From: Stagonosporopsis chrysanthemi
Taxonomy: Eukaryota > Ascomycota > Dothideomycetes > Pleosporales > Didymellaceae
Assembly: GCA_022560025.1 (NCBI GenBank)
Contig: JAFISE010000038.1
Location: forward strand, 124,001-188,000
DNA length: 64,000 nucleotides
Direction: 5' to 3'
Made by a program: the position numbers and the translations under genes. Below, in pieces: positions 12,136-22,575 of the stretch (within the stretch, counting starts at the first letter, position 1; each line of letters begins with the position of its first letter). Under the pieces are notes generated by a model. The model was not told the DNA's origin. It was given only the letters and a program-made list of their open reading frames with translations, and searched no databases.

Positions 12136-14519
12136 CTAGACAACCACCACCCGAGGCCAATCCCGGAAGCACAACGTCCAACGGGCAATCTTCTGCTCAT
12201 GCGAAACGCGCTCCCGTTCACACTGCTCCCCCTTGCGGACAAGTTTCCACTGGGCATCATCCCAGTGTGCACGCATTGTCTCGTACTCGCGCTCTGCGGC
12301 AGGGTTCTGCATGATGGTCGGCACCGCGCCGTGCGCTGCGCACTTGGCGCAGTCGTCGTGGTCTTCTCCGTTGGGGAAGCAGCCCATGCAGTGGTCTGCA
12401 AACAGAGGGTGCAAGTACCCGTGCTGGCAACGCGGTGGGAGGCGGTCGTATGCGACCTCGCAGAAGCCTTGAGGCATGCGGAAGCCGCGCGGGTATGCGG
12501 TGAGCTCCGTGAAGCCGGGGACGGGGAGGTCGTTATTGCGGCCTGTCAGGGCGTCGTTGGGGTTCTCGACACCGTCCACCAGGATCCAGAGGTTGTTGGT
12601 GGGGACGGTGTGGAGGTCGCACTCTTGCGCAATGCCTTGACTGCGTGGGAGCCAGGCTGTGCGACCGAAGTGCGCTTCGAGGTCTGCTTTGCGCTGGCGA
12701 TCCTGGTCCAGCGAATCATCGCCAAGGTGTTTAAGCTGAGAAAGTGCATGGCTGTGGGGGCGTGGGTCGTAGCCTGGCTCGATCTCGTCACGCGAGGTGA
12801 GGTGATCTTGCATAGCTCGGGCACCGCATCGACATGGCAGGTACGCGTTCGCATCGTAGAAGTCGGCACCTCCCTGAGCTTCCAGCCATCCAAGAACTGG
12901 GTTCTCGACCTTTGCTCCAGCATGGTCTGGATGGTACTCGAGTTCTCGGAGTGTCTTGCATTTGTACCCGGACTCATCGTAATCTGTATAGTCGATACAG
13001 CCCTGGTTGATCTTGACCACCTGTTCGTCGGTGAGGTACTGCCTATGGGTCGACTGTGGAGTCAGCTTTCCCTGCAGTCCGGGTGGGCAGGCGGGTCGGA
13101 AGTTGCGAGTCTTCGACTTTTGATAGGCGTGGATGATGTTGAGGTCGGGGACTGCGATGGCCGTTCCGTCGACAACCAGAGGACGACACAGATGCCATTT
13201 CAGCTCCAGCTCTGTAGCGAGAATGTTCTGGCCGGTCATGCCATTTCGCGCCCTGAACAATTTGGAGATGTCGACGTTGTCGAGATATCTCTGCAATTCC
13301 TGCGACAGCCAGGGACGAACAAACTCAAGCATATACAGAACATCGTTCTTGTCGGCTGATACAGGCCGACCAGGGAATGTTGCTAGGCCAGTGAAGTCGG
13401 AGGAAGTGTCGCCTAAGTTGTAGACGCTGTTGACCTCCTCGCGCTGACGGTCCCAAGCCGCATCCTGGACTTCGTCCAAAGGTCCTTCGTAGAATTCAGG
13501 ATTGGAGTGATTACCAACAACACCGAATAGATGACCGAGATTGATGAGGGGCTTCAGGGGACGCAGTACTGGGACAACGATTCCCTCAACGTTCGAATCG
13601 ACATCTGAAGCGCCTCCGCTGGTCTCATTGCAATTCTTGATCTTGCAATCCTTGATCGCGTCATCGCTATCTTCCGAGCTGGGAGGCGAATGAGGACTTC
13701 CTTGATGTTCGTACGCAGTTAAGGACATAGAACTGCGAGAGCCAGACAGTTTCCCCGTAGACGAGCCCTCAGATGAAGACTGGATGATGTTTGCAGCAGA
13801 GCTGCTCTCCTTTCGAGTAGCAGTAATTGCCTTCGTAAATACAACATCACCGTCTGAGTGCTGAGTTGGAGTAAGGACTAGCTGAGCCACGGTGCCGCTG
13901 GTCGCTTGTCGCTGTACCTTTGTAACGAAGTGATCCTGCTGATCATGTGTTAGCCATTACCGAGACTGAGAGGCTGTCAAATATCACAAACCTTGTCATC
14001 ACTATCGTGCACTGGCTGCTGCTGCGCAGAACCACGTGGATGGCGCAGGCAAAGAGGAGCCTCCAGAGAGCGATGTCCACCAAAGACAATCCATAGCACG
14101 AGACCAGCGCCGAGTGTGGTGCGGCCACTCTGATCGAACAAGACCAGTGACAGCAAGACCTGGGCGCTGAGATTAGAAGTCATTGAAACTGCCTGGAGGA
14201 GTAGACACAACAGCCATCCACCCATATATGCAAACATGAGTGCGAAGATGGCCATCATAAGCCAGTGCCAATCGCGGTCTGCTTGTTGTACGGACGATGG
14301 TTTGGTCTTGACTGGGACCAGTGCTTGTGAAACACCGCTACGGGAGGAATCTGGTGTAGAACCCTTCTTGGGTGGTGGTGAGCTTGAGGTAGACTCAACC
14401 ATGTTACTTGTTGATGTCAGCTATACACTGATACACTAGCAATGACTGACATACCGTTCGGTGGCAGGAGTGTAAGTAGTGCCAGCCTGCTCAGAACGCT
14501 TTGGTGTGGTGGTTGCCAT
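12136..14519 (-). CDS. Uncharacterised membrane protein with Cys/His-rich C-terminal half
   Basis: Three exons (14519-14455, 14406-13992, 13938-12136) join in frame into 760 residues. The introns are 48 bp (14454-14407) and 53 bp (13991-13939), the first with a GTATGT donor. The start MATTTPKRSEQ was chosen because its exon splices in frame to ERNMVESTSSS. A Ser/Pro-rich N-terminus is followed by a strong hydrophobic segment near residues 71-92 (LMMAIFALMFAYMGGWLLCLLL) and a second near 98-133. The large remainder is soluble. It includes a well-conserved-looking central region (SADKNDVLYMLEFVRPWL, ARNGMTGQNILATELELKW) and several Cys/His groups (CRCGARAMQDH; CQHGYLHPLFADHCMGC; CAKCAAHG) suggestive of metal binding. 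I do not recognise the family. The acceptor at 13939-13941 is an AG-CAG tandem, so a one-residue alternative is possible. Confidence 0.8.
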
Positions 14520-15915
14520 TGTGTATATGTGGGATGGTTGTGAAAGGCTGAGGTCGTGAGGAAAGGACAGGCGAGTGTTCTGATGAGAAGAAGTATCAAA
14601 CAAGAGAAGGAAGGTAGACCACAGGAAATCACACGCCTTCCGTCTCAAGTGAAGCTCTCGTTGCAGATGGGCGCGTCTGTTGACGTCACAATACCTCGAG
14701 TAGTCGCAAAGAGTCGCTTTCACTGCGAGGGAACAGCTCAGTAACGGAGTAGCGCCGCAACTGTCGTCGGGGTATGATAGCAGATCAAAGTGACTCCTTC
14801 GGAGGAAGACAGTAATCCAGTGTGGTCGCGGTGGAAGCTGGAGGAGTCCGAGGGCCAGCTCATATCGAGTGTCTGTCGCTGCTGAAAGCAATGAGCTTAC
14901 TAGCGTTGCTGCACTGTGTGAAGTGAAGTAATGTGACCCCGACAGTCCACAATGCTGTTGTTTGAAACAAAGACATGATCCAGTGTCTTGTATGTCTACG
15001 TCGCTGAGTGGTGCGAAGGATCTGCATGAGAAGGATCGAAGTAGATGTTGAATTTTAGATATATATGGGCTCATTGGTGGACTTCCTGCTCAAGCAGCTA
15101 TCGTGTATGTAAATATGGTGAGCCTGTACCTGAAGATTTGGCAACGTCCTTGATTGTGACGTTGTTGATGACAAGCGGAGACCTAAACGTACAATATGTG
15201 ACAGTCAGCAACTAAATCCATTCGGGGTTGCAATGTTGCAATCCGATCAGAAGCATTGTGATAATCAGACTCCATCAGCCGTCTCCTTACTTGTCGTCGA
15301 TGTCAACCCATTGAGCGTTGTGTGCTGTATGGTCGTCGGTGTAGTGGGTTCTTTGTCTCGCTGAACAGACATGGCCAATCAAAAGGTAGCACTTTCACCT
15401 CCATGAAAGGCAATAAGTCGGCAACGATTTTGAAAGAGCTTCCCGTGAGTCCGGAAGTATGGTCGTCCCTGGGCTTTGAGAACTCCGTCTATGGGTAATG
15501 CATAGGCACCGAAGAATTTGCAGAAGGGCGGCGGTAGATCCAGGTATCAGGGTATCTCTGTTGATTGCGGAATGTATCTCGCTATATACGACACGTGAAT
15601 CGTCCGTATGATTGTTGCAGCAAACCCTCATCAATGCTGCCCAAGAAATGTAAACGCTGCAAATCCCGAACATAGCACCCTGCACGATCCGTAGACACGT
15701 ACTTCCAAACCATGACCCATGAACCCCGGCCAAGCCCTACGCGCTTTTGATGAACGATCCTGAGAGTTGAGAGAAAAAAGACATGACACCTGCGGCCTAT
15801 ATGCAGTTGCCCGCAAAACGTAAAGAGTCTGCATCGCAGAATGTACAAGAAGGTAGAACGTGATTAAAAGGCGTACGTCATACGCATCCGGTCGATGGAA
15901 GAATCGAAGGTAAGT
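14520..15915. other. Intergenic: promoter of the membrane-protein gene and 3' flank of the GDP-mannose pyrophosphorylase gene
   Basis: Both neighbours are on the minus strand. An open frame of about 210 codons from 15074 down reads into the membrane-protein first exon, but its upstream half has no domain and probably reflects 5' UTR. Nothing else is supported. Confidence 0.45.
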
Positions 15916-17249
15916 TTACATGATGATCGAAGGGGCTGGTGCAGGTTAGCGATAGTGCAAAAGTGAGGTTGCAGAGGGAAACTTACTGTCGACGTTCTGC
16001 TTGATAGACTTGTGGGGCAGGACGGAACCGCCGTTGACGTAAACCTCGTCACCAATCGAGACGTCGTCACCGAGAACAGTTACGTTCTCAAGACGGGCCC
16101 ACTTGCCAACAGTGCTGTTCCATCCAACGATAGTCGACTTGACCCAGGCGTGGTCCTTGACGCGGCTGTTCTTCAACAACACACAGCGCTGGAGACGGAC
16201 ACCATCTCCAATGACAACGTTGGGACCAATTGTGACGTTGGGGCCGATGCGGCAGTTCTTGCCAATCTTTGCAGTCTCGTCGATCATGACGTTGCCACCG
16301 TAGACGTAAGGCTCATTGGGAGAGACGAGGAGCTTGGGGTTCCTGCGCTGGAGAGAAGAAAGGTACAGGCAGGTACCAGAGAGGAAGTCCTTGGGCTGTC
16401 CAACATCCATCCAGAAGCCCTCGAGGTCAAACGAGTGCAGACCGCCGTCCTTGCAGATAGCGGGGAAAGTCTCCTGCTCGATGGAAGTGGGGCGAAGCTC
16501 AATACGCTGTAGGACGCTGGGGTTGAGGATGTAGATGCCAGCGTTGATGCGGTTGCCGACGAACTCGACGGGCTTCTCGACGAAGCGGTCGATTCTAGAG
16601 GGATGGCTGGGCTTGTGTACCACGACACCATACTTGGAGGGCTCCTCGACCTTTGTGACAACAATTGTACCCTCATCACCGTGCTGCTTGTGGAACTCGG
16701 CGAGCTGTGCGAAGGGATACTCGCAGGTAACGTCGGCGTTGAGGACGAAGAAGGGCGTCTCGTCCTTGCCGAGAATGGCCTCAGCAAGCTTCAGGGGGCC
16801 GGCGGTGCCCAGGGGCTCGGTCTCTACGGAGAATGTGATCTTGATGTTGTACTGCTTCTCGTACTGCAATTGCAAGTCAGCTGGGCGATCTTGTCGACCG
16901 ACCGACTTGGAGTGTACTGACTTCCTTCAGGGCCTCGGCCATGATCTCCGGGCGGTAGTTGACAGCAAGCACGACATCGGTAACACCAGCAGCGGCAAGA
17001 GCCTCAATCTGGTGCTGGATCATAGGCTTGTTGGCAAACTCAACAAGCGGCTTGGGGTATGTGAGGGTCTGAGGAAAGTCAGCCGCGCTGATGCGAGACG
17101 CGTGGGGCTCTGCTGGAGAGAGCATTGCGGGGGGTGCAAAGGCATACCAAAGGCCTCAGACGAGTACCGAATCCTCCGACGAGAATGATGGCTGCATTGG
17201 CTGTCAGCTACCCGAATTGCAAACAGGCATAGTTGCACCTACCCTTCAT
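15916..17249 (-). CDS. mpg1: Mannose-1-phosphate guanylyltransferase (GDP-mannose pyrophosphorylase)
   Basis: It makes GDP-mannose from mannose-1-phosphate and GTP, the donor for N-/O-glycosylation, GPI anchors and wall mannan. Five exons were resolved: 17249-17243, 17191-17148, 17068-16922, 16863-15987 and 15935-15916, giving exactly 364 residues, the usual fungal length. The first exon is only 7 nt (ATG AAG G) and the last only 20 nt. The nucleotidyltransferase signature VGGFGTRLRPLT is assembled across two introns. Further motifs are YPKPLVEFANKPM, VLNADVTCEYP and FVEKPVEFVGNRINAGIY. A left-handed beta-helix hexapeptide region follows (IGPNVTIGPNVVIGDGV). The C-terminus NVDTPSIIM is typical of the family and is recovered only by the last intron. 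Introns are 51, 79, 58 and 51 bp. Confidence 0.96.
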
Positions 17250-19076
17250 GTTGGTGGTGGTGGGCTGTGGGAGTTGACTTGAGAGTGGGTGTGGAGGGGT
17301 TGGAGACAGCAGGTGGATCGTCAACAACAGAGGCAGCAAGTAAGCGAAAGGCGTTCAAGTGAACTGTAGCCGGGACACTAGATATAGCGTGCAAGAGAAT
17401 TGCAGACAAGGTCAAAGAGCGCAATGGTGAGGACAGCTGGAGATTATGAACTCTGGCAAGGAAGCTCCCTAGCATGCTTAGCCCTAGCTTCGTGGTCCAT
17501 GCGAAGAAGGGGTCCATTAATTCCCCTTTCCTCACCAACCAAGTCCTCTCCCTCGGCCGCTGCCCTCGTGTCTGCACCCTAAGCCCTCCGGCCCCTTGCA
17601 ACTATTCCTTCGCAGCTCTTGTTCTCTCAGTCTATCCGCTTCTAATTTGAGCGTGCTTGCCATGGCGCTGGGTGACATTGCAGAGCCACCAGTAAGACTC
17701 GATAGCTGCATGCAACCATGCGCAACGCCGTCACGCCAGCGCGCCCAGAATCTCGCAGGTACAAGCGATGCATCTGGCTGTGCCCATTCCCTCTGCAGTT
17801 CAGGCACACCGCCTTGCGCAAGATCCCCTGAGACCACGACCACGTGCAACTTCATGCCGAAATTAGAGGCGTTCGAGATGGACTCGTTAGGTCACCAGCG
17901 GACAGCACCCGAGAACCCGCCCTTACTGGGACAGATGTGGCTGTGCGCTTCTTGCCTGTTCCGGCCAATGTGTAATGCGCACTTCGAGAAAGCCACAGGT
18001 AATTTGCTGCGTGCAGCCGTGGCCGCATACACATGATCCATCCCGCAGAGTGAAGAGAAAACTTGCGACGTCTCAGGGCTACTGTGGTCCCACGGGACTC
18101 GCGGCAAGCCCTCACGAGCTGCACAATAATGTTTGAAGGAACGCACCATCTTGATTACGACGCGCGTCGTATTTGCGTGGCAACTGACCAGCTTCGCAAC
18201 TGCTGATGGTGCGCTTACATTGTATGATGGATACTAGACGATGTATTTCGAGCATCGACAGCTCGTGTTATGGTATTGGAAGACCTTTGCTGCCACTTCA
18301 GCATCTGCAGGCCAGACTCTACGCCGCGTTGTGTACAGCGTAGAGTACCGACCCTCCACTGCCGTCGTTACGATACTCATGCAGGCCGCTCGACAGATGG
18401 TTTCGCAGCGATTGGCATAACATGTTATCAACTCTATAGGCTCTTGTGTCTTCTTGTCACGCGTTTTAAACCTAACGCTCAGAAAACTCAACGCACGCTA
18501 CGGCTGCCCGGTGGAGCCGTCCTGCCTATACCGGAAATCTCATCGAACCGTAGGATACTGAACGCTAACGCATTGCGAATAACATCCACATGCACTTATT
18601 CCCGATCTTTGATCTACGTGAGTATCTCAAATCCTGAGCTGAGTCGACAAAGGCTGTAGGTGGGTGCATGTAAATATACACAAGGTGCACGCAACATGAG
18701 ACTGTACATACCGCCTTCGTAGTCGTTGTCAACGAGGTCTCTTGCAAGCACGTGGAAATAAAAGTTATGCTTGCCGTGGAGCGTGAATAGCATCTTTCCC
18801 ATCATGGCAAGTTTGATGAATGCCATGGAAAACTGACCGCAATTACTCCGTCTTGATCGCCACTCCACCCCTTCAATAACGTTCACGCTATAGATGGTAA
18901 GTTCATGGCACTCTGCTGGCACGCTCTGTACTGTACTGCGCTGGTCTTTGACGCATTCTTGTTCTACTACTACTACAGGCGGAGCCCGCCTCCCTTTCTC
19001 GCACCCCATCTCAACTGTTGACGGTACAACTATCCAACGGTTACACAGAATCCTTCGAGGCCTTTCTTCGGCGTAC
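17250..19076. other. Intergenic, 1.8 kb, with one short coding-like stretch
   Basis: This is upstream of mpg1 and downstream of the 2H-phosphoesterase gene, both on the minus strand. No complete gene is supported. On the minus strand about 18614-18898, a short frame reads like protein (FSMAFIKLAMMGKMLFTLHG, then HVLARDLVDNDYEGG followed by a GTATGT donor-like site), with an ATAG acceptor-like site above it near 18893. It could be a small gene or a relic; I could not extend it. Confidence 0.3.
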
Positions 19077-19883
19077 CTATCCCTTGAACTTGTACTCATT
19101 GGCGAAAATCCAATTGCCCTTGTCGTAACGCCACAGGTCGAGGCCAATCGCCTGCCCTTCCCTACCGTTCTGGAGCATCTTCTTCTCCACCGCTTGGAAT
19201 GCTTCGTCAACCTTCTTCTCCTCGCTGACCTTATTCATGACCGTCCAATGCGGCTTCCAACCTCCTTGATCCTGCTCGCTGAGATGAGGCATCCATTGCG
19301 CTCTCAACTCCTCGTGAACCTGTTTCATCCTGTTGTACCCCTTGCCAACATTGATACCGACACCAAGGCGCATTCGAAACGGCTTTCCTGTTGAGACGAA
19401 GAATGGCTTCGTGCTGCCAGACAATTGCGATAGTCCGCCATCGAGTGCTTCAAAGCGAGAATCGGGAAGAGCATGGAATAGTGTCAGATGCGCGGGTGTC
19501 CTGTTGAGTCTCTTGGGGAAGTACTGCTCGCGCATTGAGTTCATCGGCTTCGCCAATGAGTCTGTCAGCTTGAGTGTGAGTACGTAGACGAGCTCTTCCT
19601 CCGCTCCAGTATTGGGTTTGTGCTCTTCGCGAGTGACATGCTCAGTCTTTCGGTGTCCTTGTCCTTGACCATTAGGACTTCGTTGTCGGGGACTCCTGAG
19701 TTTTTGGCCACTTCCATTTGTCGAAGCCCTTGTTTGCGTCACTGACTCGTTTTGTTGTTGTGGGAACTGTCGCGGAGGCCCTCTTGATCCCCCGGCAGCA
19801 GCAGCATAGTTCATAGTCCCAGTTACGGCGCGTAAAGCAAGAAGATGTGGACGCGATTTCCGTGCAAGTATGTGAAGTACCAT
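19077..19883 (-). CDS. 2H phosphoesterase / 2'-5' RNA ligase-like protein
   Basis: An intronless frame of 268 residues from the first in-frame ATG; an alternative start is 19814 (MNYAAAAGGSRG). Two HxT motifs, HLT in PAHLTLFHALP and HWT in KPHWTVMNKV, are spaced as in the 2H phosphoesterase fold, which acts on 2',3'-cyclic phosphates or 2'-5' RNA linkages. A low-complexity Gln/Arg/Ser-rich N-terminal region of about 90 residues precedes the domain. The extra residues before MNYAAAA are basic and hydrophobic (MVLHILARKSRPHLLALRAV), so a mitochondrial presequence with alternative starts is possible; this is inference. The C-terminus KGNWIFANEYKFKG fits fungal members. The substrate cannot be read from sequence. 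Confidence 0.82.
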   Translation of the reverse strand: MVLHILARKSRPHLLALRAVTGTMNYAAAAGGSRGPPRQFPQQQNESVTQTRASTNGSGQKLRSPRQRSPNGQGQGHRKTEHVTREEHKPNTGAEEELVYVLTLKLTDSLAKPMNSMREQYFPKRLNRTPAHLTLFHALPDSRFEALDGGLSQLSGSTKPFFVSTGKPFRMRLGVGINVGKGYNRMKQVHEELRAQWMPHLSEQDQGGWKPHWTVMNKVSEEKKVDEAFQAVEKKMLQNGREGQAIGLDLWRYDKGNWIFANEYKFKG

Positions 19884-20292
19884 CGATTTTGCTGGTTCTG
19901 CATCTATCTCTCGGTACGTTCCTGGCTGCTGCACAGATCTAGAATATCACTGCGTCATCGACGGACACTAGCATTAGTTAGCTGCGCTTGTGGGGACTGA
20001 TCCAAACCATATCACCATCAGCTGCATGCAGAACTAGAAATCGCATGCAGAACAGGAATTGCATGCAGAATCCAAACCTTGATGCGAAAGGTAGGGCTGC
20101 ATATACTATACACTATGCATGAACCTAGATCAAACTGAAATCCGGGAATTACCTTGCAGCATCCGCGTGAGTTTAGCCAGCCACACTCTCAACGTAGGCA
20201 GCGCGAACCCAGACTCCCAGAGCAACCAAAATCAGACACCATCTCAAACCTCCTCCTAAATAGCCAAATCTTCCCTACAATCCCTTCTTCAA
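19884..20292. other. Intergenic, 5' flank of the 2H gene with three direct repeats
   Basis: The stretch carries GCATGCAGAA three times at 20024-20033, 20043-20052 and 20061-20070 (spacing 19 and 18 bp), with TCCAAACC on both sides (about 20001 and 20071). GCATGC is self-complementary. These could be regulator sites for the gene starting at 19883 or a small tandem array. No gene is seen. Confidence 0.5.
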
Positions 20293-20685
20293 TCAGATCA
20301 ACGTCTGCTGGTGACTAGCCATCCTCCACTCCCTCCCCTCCAACACCCACGCACTCGAGCAAATCGCCCTGAACGCCTCCCCCGCCCTCTTCGCCTCAAC
20401 ACGGTAATAGATCATCGCGCTGTCCTGCCCTAGCGGTACCACCTCATCGTGGCTCAACTTGTAGTCCGTCCACGGCTTGAACTCGCTGCTCTGCAGCATC
20501 TCGTGCGCCGTGGGTGTTGACACGGCAGTGAGGATGTAGTCGCCGGGGAAGATCATAACGGGGTTGCTGGAGAGGAGGGGGAGGAGCGATGAGCCGGAGC
20601 TGCATAGCGCGGCCCAGGCGAGGTGTTCGTGGCTGCAGATTGCGGCGGTGAGGGAGGGGTTTGTGAGGGTGGGCTGGGAGGACAT
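20293..20685 (-). CDS. Small SnoaL/DUF4440-like (NTF2-fold) protein
   Basis: An intronless frame of 130 residues. The ATG at 20685 (MSSQPTLTNPSLTAAI) is the first true ATG; the frame above it starts only with GTG. The order of features matches the small SnoaL/DUF4440-type NTF2 fold: a helical start, then ISSNP-like PLLSSNPVMIFPGDYI, a central DYKLSHDEVVPLGQDSAMIYYRV strand pair, and the end WRMASHQQTL. These proteins are often of unknown function, some being isomerases or hydrolases. The assignment rests on this overall pattern, not on catalytic residues. Confidence 0.75.
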   Translation of the reverse strand: MSSQPTLTNPSLTAAICSHEHLAWAALCSSGSSLLPLLSSNPVMIFPGDYILTAVSTPTAHEMLQSSEFKPWTDYKLSHDEVVPLGQDSAMIYYRVEAKRAGEAFRAICSSAWVLEGREWRMASHQQTLI

Positions 20686-21525
20686 GTTTGATTGATATGT
20701 TGTGCGAGGAATGTTGTTGGAGCGGGTGTCCACAAAGTGTTTGTTTTATGGCGATGTAGGTGTGGTAGGTATTGTGGCACGTAGGGGAAACAGAGGCGGA
20801 TGCGTCAATGTGTGGCAGTGTAAGCCACAGCGGGGTTGCGACTGTGCGACTTCAGAGTTCCTTTGTTGCAGGCCAGGCCAAGGCTTTGTCGATGACATGT
20901 AAGTGTTTCTGAAATAGAGGCAACAGTCAATATAATATTACAAATGTAGGTTGCACTGTACATTGGCTTAGCAACTAGAACATGACAATAAGGCATGTCG
21001 TCATGCCTGTGATGATTTTATGAGATGTTGTTTCACACAAGGGCTTCTTCGGAGGATCCAATCGAACTTTTTTTTGTTCAGGTCCGAAACTGCACACCGC
21101 GGAACAAACACTGAAGCCGTCGGTGTCGAAACGAAAATAGACCAGCATTACACGGCGAGGGTGACAAGCGCGACTAGAGAAAGGAAGAGAAGCTCACCGC
21201 AAGATTTAGAGCCGGTTTTGCCAACTAGGTGGAGGCGACTTAGCTCAGTGTAGAGATGTCCCGCGCAATGATACGCGTAGACAGCGGCTGCGTGGGTAGT
21301 CACCTGGCGTGCACGGATTCTACTCGGAATAGCTGCATAAGATGTGGAGAACACTGTGTTGAGATCAGAGAGAGAATCTGGAGGATGCTTAGAGCAATCC
21401 TACGAACAGTTTGTTTACAGAGAAAACAGACACTAGTTGAATCCAGGGGAGAAGCTCATACGAATGAACATTTTAAGAGACGACAATCTGTACACACCAT
21501 AGGCTGACCTCTTGACAGTGGTACA
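20686..21525. other. Intergenic, 0.84 kb
   Basis: Relatively A/T-rich sequence between the SnoaL-like gene start and the relic at 21.5-22.6 kb. No gene or repeat is supported. Confidence 0.45.
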
Positions 21526-22575
21526 TCAAGGCACTGTCCGGTTGAAGACTGGTACCACCCATTCTCTGCGGTCAGATGGCTGTATAGCGGTCTGTAATTC
21601 CGCTTACGCGATCGCTCGGTACGCCTTCGTCTGGTAATCGAAGAATTCAGGCGTCTCTACGTACTTTCAACAAGAATCTCTCGCATGACATCCTCATCAC
21701 CTGAGCTGCGTGGAAAGATTTGGAAGTCGAATGAACCGACCACTGTGATCTGTACCGCGGGCGATTGGGGTTCAGGTCTACAAGAGTTTGACGAAAAATA
21801 TTTGAGCTTTGGATGAGAGGATCATAAATGTGGCAGGACATCGCTCACAAAGATGGCTCTGCAAATTGGATTGAAAATGATGCCGTAGGGAGGTCATGAC
21901 TAGGAGGCCGACGGCAAGCCAGGTCACGCCAGAAGGACAAAAATAAGCATCGTGCGTTGTGCTGTCAAGGGCACCAAGGTTGAACAGCCAAAGTCTGCAC
22001 AATTGTGAAACTTACGCATCAACTGCTTCTTCCGTCTCTTTCAGAAGCTCCAGTACAAGTTCAAAGCCTGGAAATGCAATCGAAATACCACCCAGCTTGT
22101 AGCTCAGGTACTTAAAGCCACCATCCTGCTGTATTTGTGTCGTTGTAAGAATATGGGAACAATTTCGGCGGTCACAGTTAGTATGTTAGATGGATTACTG
22201 ACTATAAAGGCAGCGAGGTTCTGGATGTCTTCACTTAGTGGTGGGCCCGCCTTCTACAAGTCTGATGATGCAGAGAACGCAACGGGTATCTTGTGAATCA
22301 GTGTGGATGCTAATTAGGCTGAAACATCTAGATGTGGCGCTCACCGGCTCTGAGTAAATGTCAGATTTTGCGTTGAAGCCAGGACATGTGATACTACGCG
22401 TATGACATCGTTGTGTACATCAGCGATATAGTGTTGAGTAAGCTGTTGTTTGCCTTTAGCCTCGGACTGTACACGCATTGAGAGATTTTACCAGCGGTGC
22501 GCGAAATAACTCGATACAGATGGACTCGTCTTCATGAAATTCAGGCCTGAGCTTCTTGCCAGACAGAATGCCATC
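21526..22575 (-). pseudogene. Decayed multi-segment coding relic, family unrecognised
   Basis: Protein-like translations run through the minus strand in changing frames. Segments, top down: 22575-22477 (GILSGKKLRPEFHEDESI); 22478-22341 (MRVQSEAKGKQQLTQHYIAD); 22301-22104 (PPLSEDIQNLAAFIVSNPSN), with an in-frame TAG at 22256-22254; about 22190-22012 (DGGFKYLSYKLGGISIAF), ending at a GTAAGT-like site; 21779-21657 (VQITVVGSFDFQIFPRSS); and 21663-21526 (ETPEFFDYQTKAYRAIA), with an in-frame TAA at 21606-21604. Some frame changes may be introns (GTGAGC near 22343 with ATTAG near 22309; GTAAGT near 22015), but others have no splice signals. Both stops could come from CAG/CAA by C-to-T at CpA, as in RIP. 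The relic may extend up to about 22980. Chance open frames cannot be excluded for single segments. Confidence 0.4.

Noticed and set aside
12199..13359. 386-codon plus-strand open frame
   Set aside because: Antisense to the spliced membrane-protein gene, which has consistent splice sites and protein-like composition; the plus frame has neither.
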